Source: Ridgeia piscesae
Taxonomy: Eukaryota > Annelida > Polychaeta > Sabellida > Siboglinidae
Assembly (NCBI GenBank): GCA_025642075.2
Contig: JAODUO010000042.1
Span: forward strand, 455,001 to 519,000
Direction of reading: 5' to 3'
Length of the DNA: 64,000 nt
The notes below the pieces were generated by a model. It did not search any database. It was not told the origin of the DNA and saw only the letters and a program-made list of their open reading frames with translations. A program made the translations under genes and the position numbers. Numbering within the stretch: the first letter of the stretch is position 1; each line of letters begins with the position of its first letter. Below, in pieces: positions 62,801-64,000 of this stretch.

Positions 62801-63433
62801 CAAGATTTCAATGTAGTTTAATTTTCATTTCATTTACAATGTCATATATTACTGTTGGTATGTGTAAATTGTGATGTTTGCTTAAAAATAATGTTAGTAT
62901 TTACTAGACATGCACATGTCTATACAATATATGGTAAGTTGCACGTACCATATATTTATACAGCATTCACCTCTGGCACGTAAGGATGAACATTTATAGT
63001 GAGAAATGTTAATACATTAGTAATAAGTGTGGCTTTAGCTAACATTAATTATTGTTCAAACAAGTGATTTTATTATCATCAAACCAAACTATTAAAGAAT
63101 TAAAACAATAACAGCCAAAAATTATAAATGAAATTATCAAACAAATATGTAGACTTTCCATTACAAATTGATTGCAATTTTTATTTGAAGATAATGTTAT
63201 TTATTGCCTGGATTTCCCAGTGATCAGGTGAGAAAAAAAAATGTACTTCTTTGTTTTTTAGTTAACTGAATTTGTTCAAGTATTAATTTTTAATATATTT
63301 CAGGCATGAGACACAACAAGTTCAATAGTTAAAATGCTAATAAAGATGTGTTACTTACTGTAATACATTTGAGACGATGGAGTCGATGTCAAGCATACTA
63401 TCCAGTGCATGTTTACTTAATTCCTTGCCATGT
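19993..63433 (-). CDS. TXNDC16: TXNDC16 (ERp90) orthologue, 17 exons, 5' end beyond the window
   Basis: This is a thioredoxin-domain protein of the ER lumen. Seventeen exons on the minus strand join into one frame of 757 codons plus stop, and every splice phase agrees. Recognisable stretches, in order, are a thioredoxin-fold helix ([13 protein letters not shown]), VMELAYPF, an Asp-rich linker, LTEETFTAQ, a thioredoxin-like core ([11 protein letters not shown]), a second core ([10 protein letters not shown]) and the C-terminal [17 protein letters not shown]. These follow the order and spacing remembered for vertebrate TXNDC16. No CxxC motif is seen, so this part is unlikely to be an oxidoreductase by itself. 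Sequons NHT, NIT, NFT and NVS fit a secreted or ER location. The human protein is about 825 residues, so roughly 100 N-terminal residues including the signal peptide lie past 64,000. Many introns are filled with repeats and transposons. Identity is strong; exact exon edges are inferred. Confidence 0.88.
20438..20575 (-). CDS. TXNDC16: TXNDC16 penultimate coding exon
   Basis: Acceptor TGCCACAG, donor GTGAGT. It reads [20 protein letters not shown], then [14 protein letters not shown] and AKIKDDV. The EWKP...YDFLxMID stretch is a clear TXNDC16 hallmark. A 31-bp minisatellite begins about 30 bp upstream of the acceptor. Confidence 0.87.
20605..20758. repeat. 31-bp minisatellite, left part
   Basis: About five units of the type TTAAAGGGGGCACAATGCAG, each carrying a TTAA. 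The same family continues at 25,267-25,570. The array was one tract before the TTAA element inserted. Confidence 0.9.
21792..23333 (-). pseudogene. LINE reverse transcriptase remnant (split)
   Basis: The first part (to about 22,841) ends LSWLHSH, and the second starts [15 protein letters not shown] at about 22,482. Removing the nested insertion rejoins the frame exactly. Motifs present are [14 protein letters not shown] (A), [14 protein letters not shown] (B) and YHADDTQIY, a variant of the FxDD catalytic box with H in place of the usual Y/F-A pair's neighbour (C). Confidence 0.8.
22483..22840 (+). mobile_element. Nested 5'-truncated LINE 3' end
   Basis: It lies in the opposite orientation to its host. 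It encodes only the C-terminal end of a CR1/L2-like RT protein ([34 protein letters not shown]) and ends in (ATT)n at 22,825-22,840. A shared ATG at the junctions is either a very short target duplication or microhomology. Confidence 0.8.
23555..24635 (-). pseudogene. LINE endonuclease domain remnant
   Basis: Two overlapping frames carry the endonuclease: [16 protein letters not shown] and [15 protein letters not shown] in the first, [17 protein letters not shown] and the linker [18 protein letters not shown] in the following ones. The frames are shifted relative to each other near 24,280 and 24,000. The Thr-Glu-Thr-Trp and Gly-Asp-Leu-Asn motifs are the typical APE-type signatures. Confidence 0.75.
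25267..25570. repeat. 31/38-bp minisatellite, right part
   Basis: Continuation of the 20.6-kb array. Units run from 31 bp (GGGACACAATGCAGGGG type) to about 38 bp with an added GTAAACAAGTTCACAATGCA segment. Confidence 0.88.
25713..25836 (-). CDS. TXNDC16: TXNDC16 exon
   Basis: The acceptor is read as TCTCTGTAG, giving [20 protein letters not shown] and [18 protein letters not shown] later AG (ending at 25,807) would remove ten residues without changing phase and is a possible alternative. The donor is GTAAGT. It corresponds to the vertebrate GGQVFAF and LVLWL region. Confidence 0.8.
26401..26497 (-). CDS. TXNDC16: TXNDC16 short exon
   Basis: Acceptor GCTGCAG, donor GTAAGT. It completes a Leu codon and reads [20 protein letters not shown] then [12 protein letters not shown], ending in phase 0. 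Splice phases fit exactly on both sides. Confidence 0.82.
27160..27317 (-). CDS. TXNDC16: TXNDC16 thioredoxin-like exon
   Basis: Acceptor CATTTTCAG, donor GTAAGT. It reads [29 protein letters not shown] and VKYCWVD. It matches the vertebrate segment with PEITVENLP, LLILFSDG and CWLNL closely, and is one of the best-conserved exons of the set. Confidence 0.88.
28651..28782. repeat. Compound (GT)n(TA)n microsatellite
   Basis: GT run, then TA run, then a 20-base palindrome (ACATAGGTATATACCTATGT, 28,717-28,736), then TA again. Confidence 0.9.
28830..29220 (+). pseudogene. Possible mobile-element ORF fragment
   Basis: A broken frame reads [20 protein letters not shown] and [15 protein letters not shown]-richer than the surrounding intron. 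The layout vaguely resembles a common animal transposon-borne protein with a Leu-Gly / Lys-Lys tail, but I cannot name the family. Confidence 0.25.
30493..31204 (-). pseudogene. piggyBac transposase, C-terminal half (broken)
   Basis: The frame reads [32 protein letters not shown], then [19 protein letters not shown] and [27 protein letters not shown] carries the third catalytic Asp of the piggyBac DDD triad. A frameshift near 30,600 moves into [20 protein letters not shown], the Cys-rich C-terminal zinc-binding domain, ending at 30,493. It joins the N-terminal half at 41.03-41.97 kb across the 49-bp array. Similarity to the DDE_Tnp_1_7 family is strong. Confidence 0.85.
31186..41030. repeat. 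49-bp minisatellite made of piggyBac coding sequence, about 200 copies
   Basis: Each unit is 49 bp (47-49 with common one-base losses) and, on the minus strand, encodes [11 protein letters not shown] followed by LRARG before the frame shifts. It is the transposase segment containing the second catalytic Asp. Only the unit at the right edge keeps the ancestral GAC-AAC (Asp-Asn); the others have GAC-TAC. The whole array lies in a TXNDC16 intron, and open frames inside it are by-products of periodicity. Confidence 0.97.
41005..41965 (-). pseudogene. piggyBac transposase, N-terminal half (broken)
   Basis: It starts [20 protein letters not shown], an acidic N-terminus typical of the family. It then reads [47 protein letters not shown] and [14 protein letters not shown] (first catalytic Asp), and runs through [14 protein letters not shown] and [10 protein letters not shown] to [15 protein letters not shown] (second catalytic Asp). 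A frameshift lies near 41,505 and an in-frame TGA near 41,222, where the family usually has Arg, consistent with CGA to TGA decay. From here the sequence runs into the 49-bp array. Confidence 0.87.
42133..42227 (-). mobile_element. piggyBac 5' terminal region with a duplicated ~37-bp motif
   Basis: On the minus strand the end reads TTAA then CCCATTTTATCCGG, the CCC start expected for piggyBac ends. The motif ACTACGACTAGAATCGTATT is present twice in tandem (42,157 and 42,194 onward). The left (3') end of the element could not be placed; TTAACC at 30,018 is only a weak candidate. Confidence 0.6.
42228..43372. mobile_element. Possible second TTAA-flanked element
   Basis: TTAACTCTTTACTG at 42,228 faces CAGTAAAGAGTTAA ending at 43,372. 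The perfect end repeats are 10 bp plus TTAA, with weaker similarity further in. The interior of 1.1 kb shows no recognisable frame. It abuts the piggyBac end at a shared TTAA. It may be a non-autonomous TTAA element or the trace of a larger composite. Confidence 0.45.
43630..43777 (-). CDS. TXNDC16: TXNDC16 exon
   Basis: Acceptor TTTGGCAG, donor GTGAGT. It reads [19 protein letters not shown] and ends [13 protein letters not shown] in phase 0. Joined to the next exon it gives [14 protein letters not shown], which matches the vertebrate LEMFPEITVENLP junction closely. The next intron (16.3 kb) holds the piggyBac gene and the 49-bp array. Confidence 0.86.
43840..43995. repeat. Degenerate tandem repeat
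   Basis: Irregular units around GTTGAACGCAAGTTGAAAGC with GGCACTTAGACT, three to five copies. Confidence 0.6.
44717..44801 (-). CDS. TXNDC16: TXNDC16 short exon
   Basis: Acceptor TGTTTCAG, donor GTAAGT. It reads [20 protein letters not shown] then AGESIQA, leaving two spare bases. It is a helix plus strand of a thioredoxin-like unit. Phase agrees with both neighbours. Confidence 0.8.
45504..45554. repeat. Perfect 18-bp hairpin in an intron
   Basis: Arms GAATTAAAGTGTCACCAA and its exact reverse complement, separated by an AT-only loop of about 15-17 bases. Coordinates are within a couple of bases. Confidence 0.85.
45824..45945 (-). CDS. TXNDC16: TXNDC16 exon
   Basis: Acceptor TTGTTGTAG. The donor, read as GTACTA, is weak but is the only one giving the right phase. 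It reads [20 protein letters not shown], then [20 protein letters not shown]. It carries two sequons (NFT, NVS). It corresponds to the segment with ITSIQEAEEY and VLGLF in vertebrates. Confidence 0.78.
45946..48214. other. TXNDC16 intron, nothing else recognised
   Basis: AT-rich intron between two TXNDC16 exons. No gene or clear transposon can be supported. Confidence 0.5.
48215..48443 (-). CDS. TXNDC16: TXNDC16 thioredoxin-like exon whose 3' splice site seeds a giant array
   Basis: Acceptor CTGTTGTAG, donor GTAAGT. It reads [19 protein letters not shown], then [31 protein letters not shown] and [15 protein letters not shown]. This is a thioredoxin-like fold with the cis-Pro region (FPT) but without an N-terminal CxxC, as in the vertebrate protein. 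The acceptor and first codons recur about 107 times upstream (to 52,990), so many equivalent acceptors lie within the intron. Confidence 0.87.
48438..52995. repeat. 42/43-bp minisatellite made of a TXNDC16 splice acceptor, about 107 copies
   Basis: The unit on the minus strand is an acceptor (TACCTGTTGTAG or TACCTTTGTAG) followed by the first codons of the downstream exon (TTGATGTGCGTAGCAAGGCG and so on) through CCCTGCTCTC, which serves as pyrimidine tract for the next copy. Units near the exon are mainly 43 bp (ACAACAGG on the plus strand); those further away are often 42 bp (ACAAAGG). Units with GTAGCAAGG are common near the exon and GCAGCAAGG further away. It fills about 90% of the intron. 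Confidence 0.97.
52996..53495. repeat. Degenerate ~16-bp tandem repeat
   Basis: Variable units around ACATGACACCAGTAAC run from the end of the 43-bp array almost to the preceding exon's donor. Confidence 0.85.
53524..53730 (-). CDS. TXNDC16: TXNDC16 exon with acidic linker
   Basis: Acceptor TATGATAG, donor GTGAGT. The exon opens with an Asp-rich run ([19 protein letters not shown]), then [10 protein letters not shown] and [20 protein letters not shown] followed by YLV. The acidic linker followed by the ELTEETFNA-like start of a thioredoxin-like domain is characteristic of TXNDC16. It ends one base into a codon. The next intron is almost wholly tandem repeats. Confidence 0.85.
53910..54033 (-). 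CDS. TXNDC16: TXNDC16 exon
   Basis: Acceptor TTGACTAG, donor GTGTGG (non-consensus after GT). It reads [20 protein letters not shown] and continues to a basic patch (PRRRARAK) and TDTKDES. It leaves one spare base that, with the next exon, forms Asp. The segment precedes the acidic linker, as in vertebrate TXNDC16. Confidence 0.72.
54402..54480 (-). CDS. TXNDC16: TXNDC16 short exon
   Basis: Acceptor CTTTCAG, donor GTGAGT. It completes a Lys codon left by the previous exon and reads [20 protein letters not shown] to KLRDK, ending in phase 0. The match to the vertebrate protein is weaker here, but splice sites and phase on both sides are clean. Confidence 0.75.
55201..55358 (-). CDS. TXNDC16: TXNDC16 exon
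   Basis: Acceptor TTACTAG after a T-rich tract, donor GTGAGT. The exon reads [20 protein letters not shown], then [12 protein letters not shown] and GLIGFLIVD. It forms a thioredoxin-like beta-alpha unit and contains one N-glycosylation sequon (NHT). Confidence 0.83.
56114..56231. repeat. Two copies of a ~60-bp tandem repeat
   Basis: ACAACCAACATAAAACAC and AGACATCTACACAACCC recur with a 60-bp spacing just inside the intron after the exon at 56,242-56,395. Confidence 0.8.
56242..56395 (-). CDS. TXNDC16: TXNDC16 exon
   Basis: Acceptor CTTCTTGCAG, donor GTAAGT. The exon reads [19 protein letters not shown] and continues to [12 protein letters not shown]. It corresponds to the vertebrate segment with the FFHCK motif. 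A roughly 60-bp tandem repeat lies immediately downstream in the intron (56,114-56,231). Confidence 0.83.
56479..56520. repeat. (TA)n microsatellite
   Basis: About 20 TA units with one phase change. Confidence 0.9.
56780..56842. repeat. (TA)n microsatellite
   Basis: About 30 TA units; a second short TA run lies at 56,866-56,883. Confidence 0.92.
57864..58685 (+). CDS. Transposase-like protein, family not named, probably truncated
   Basis: A 273-codon frame with a very Lys-rich N-terminus (residues 1-80). A folded part follows from about residue 95, with [20 protein letters not shown] and IRHLRGKF, then [42 protein letters not shown] and [15 protein letters not shown]. The pattern of VD-Y, then (normally) a middle acidic position, then TD-PSSQYQN resembles DDE-type proteins of poorly characterised animal transposons. 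The frame ends inside a perfect hairpin (58,621-58,666), so the natural C-terminus is probably lost. It lies in a TXNDC16 intron on the opposite strand. Confidence 0.5.
   Translation: MSFLKLPLKKHFFQKGRGKNVLQSNTPKAKKTNAPNSKTKKFPKSYPILTSKKIRKPQGRKLFKEMDKTRPIKYKLCMKKDMHYKTTAKSEVVEDIDTFSQTLMRELLEFRAHCHRAFTQYEEIRHLRGKFKPMMEATCQVDYARNRQVDCASTMYVDEIGSGCYDNAQISIHPMVLHYRDEDGDMKVVRFVGLSGIMAHSVPSTFTFLKAMMLELHQTMLLLNTIHFVTDCPSSQYQNSSICGLVGQAQLIRTPNNEVKHPFVIWCTTCQPS
58621..58666. repeat. Perfect 16-bp hairpin with 14-base loop
   Basis: Arms 58,621-58,636 (GTACACCAAATAACGA) and 58,651-58,666 are exact reverse complements. It lies at the 3' end of the transposase-like frame and supplies its last residues. 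Confidence 0.95.
59177..59267 (-). CDS. TXNDC16: TXNDC16 short exon
   Basis: The acceptor is GCTGACAG. The exon reads [20 protein letters not shown] then [10 protein letters not shown], which tracks the vertebrate segment around VMEAAF and FVLTTE. The donor GTGGGT leaves two spare bases and fits the next exon; GTTTAC seven bases earlier would break the frame. It lies about 500 bp downstream of the unidentified transposon and just left of the Penelope-like element. Confidence 0.72.
59990..60235 (-). pseudogene. GIY-YIG endonuclease domain of the Penelope-like element
   Basis: It reads [20 protein letters not shown], then [13 protein letters not shown] and [11 protein letters not shown]. The IY...YIG pair, the Arg of RPLSQRF and the downstream GH match the Penelope-type GIY-YIG domain. 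It follows the RT, as expected, but is separated from it by an internal inverted copy of the terminal sequence (60,357-60,483). Confidence 0.78.
60357..60483. repeat. Internal palindrome of Penelope terminal sequence
   Basis: Two arms of about 60 bp (GTTATAAGAAATTCACTTAT onward, and the reverse complement ending near 60,483) face each other. Both resemble the outer end of the element (AAGAAATTAACTTACT). Confidence 0.7.
60484..61340 (-). pseudogene. Penelope-like reverse transcriptase remnant
   Basis: The frame runs in several pieces: [12 protein letters not shown] (61,300 region), [19 protein letters not shown] (60,890 region), [20 protein letters not shown] (60,690 region) and, after a frameshift, [25 protein letters not shown] (60,600 region). 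The catalytic YVDD box is intact but is preceded by an in-frame TGA where Arg is usual. Confidence 0.8.
61110..61133. repeat. (TATAG)n short microsatellite
   Basis: Four to five units of TATAG inside the RT remnant. Confidence 0.75.
62094..62564. other. TXNDC16 intron, nothing else recognised
   Basis: No gene or repeat that I can support. Confidence 0.5.
62565..62686 (-). CDS. TXNDC16: TXNDC16 exon
   Basis: The acceptor is TTCCAG. The exon reads [20 protein letters not shown] and continues to GTGSY, leaving one spare base before a GTGAGG donor. A GTAGAA site five bases further on is an alternative, but only GTGAGG gives the phase needed by the next exon. It corresponds to the start of the second thioredoxin-like domain. 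Confidence 0.8.
62687..63358. other. TXNDC16 intron
   Basis: AT-rich intron; nothing else recognised. Confidence 0.6.
63359..63433 (-). CDS. TXNDC16: TXNDC16 exon (first one in the window)
   Basis: The exon is bounded by an AG acceptor (ATACAG) and a GTAAGT donor. It reads [20 protein letters not shown] followed by SNVL and two spare bases. It matches the end of the first thioredoxin-like domain in TXNDC16. At least one more coding exon must lie upstream, and I found none between 63,434 and 64,000. Confidence 0.8.
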
Positions 63434-63842
63434 CTGTATCAATAAAAAAAAAGGACCAGCATCAATTAAGATTTAGATGACTTGTTGATATGAGTTTGTC
63501 ATGTTCTCTTGGAAGGCATTGTATGTTATAAAATATTATATATGCAACATATGTCAACAAGTTAATATTTGTGATATACTTCACATGTCAGTCACAATGT
63601 GCACTCATGATGCTTTCACATCTTAATTTGTTTATTATGCATAAAGTCAAGGTCAAACATCATATCAAACTTGTGCAAATTCAATTAATTCTGTGTCATG
63701 CGTGATCAATAATAATGTGAGTTAACCCTGTCTTGCCATTTTAGAAAACACATTACATGTCACAAAATATACAAGATTCATCAAAGTTAAATATTTGCAT
63801 TACATACTAGCTGCTAAGGATGGGACAAATCTGGAATTTCAC

Positions 63843-63998
63843 TCAAATCGAATACGAATATTTAGTGGCTTCACATTCTATTAGATTATTGAATTCTGTC
63901 GAGATTTCTTGCCGGGACGCAGTGTCATCCTGTGGCCATGGGCATAAGTCTGAGCCGGAGTCATTGGCATCGTGGCCACACACATCAATCTTCTTGTC
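63843..63998 (-). other. Short open frame at the window edge, unidentified
   Basis: It is open from the window end to a TGA near 63,845: DKKIDVCGHDANDSGSDLCP and PWPQDDTASRQEISTEF. It does not resemble the N-terminus of TXNDC16. It may be part of a transposon or a chance frame. Confidence 0.25.
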
Positions 63999-64000
63999 TA

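Overview
The window is animal nuclear DNA. The evidence is one gene split into many short exons with GT-AG introns, microsatellites and minisatellites, a CR1/L2-like LINE, a Penelope-like element, piggyBac and T2/Kolobok-type DNA transposons, and a tRNA-like SINE. The main gene is the animal ER protein TXNDC16 (ERp90). An invertebrate such as a mollusc or another marine lophotrochozoan is plausible, but the sequence alone does not fix the phylum.

Layout. Positions 1-19,990 hold no gene I can name. There is one long unidentified open frame (585-2489, minus), several inverted-repeat (MITE-like) elements, large GT/TA/GCGT tracts, a tRNA-like SINE, a perfect 29-bp hairpin and a 63-bp minisatellite at 14.87-16.35 kb. 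From 63,433 down to 19,993 the minus strand carries 17 exons of a TXNDC16 orthologue. They were joined by hand from splice sites, and every splice phase agrees, giving 757 codons and a stop. The N-terminal part lies beyond 64,000. Its introns are crowded with mobile DNA: a Penelope-like element (59.8-62.1 kb), an unidentified transposase-like ORF (57.3-58.9 kb), a decayed piggyBac gene (30.5-42.2 kb), and a T2/Kolobok-like TTAA element (20,759-25,266) that carries a LINE, which in turn carries a second LINE.

The most unusual content is two giant minisatellites grown out of protein-coding sequence. The first (31.19-41.03 kb, about 200 copies of a 49-bp unit) is built from the piggyBac segment around the second catalytic aspartate and splits that gene in two. 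The second (48.44-52.99 kb, about 107 copies of a 42/43-bp unit) is built from the 3' splice site and first codons of a TXNDC16 exon. The exon is therefore preceded by a tandem series of about a hundred near-identical candidate splice acceptors. The 43-bp units put a stop at each junction, whereas the 42-bp units are open in the exon's frame. A third minisatellite lies about 30 bp upstream of the TXNDC16 exon at 20,438-20,575 and was itself split by the T2-like insertion.

All splice sites, family names and copy numbers come from reading the sequence by eye and from remembered family features. No search or alignment program was run.
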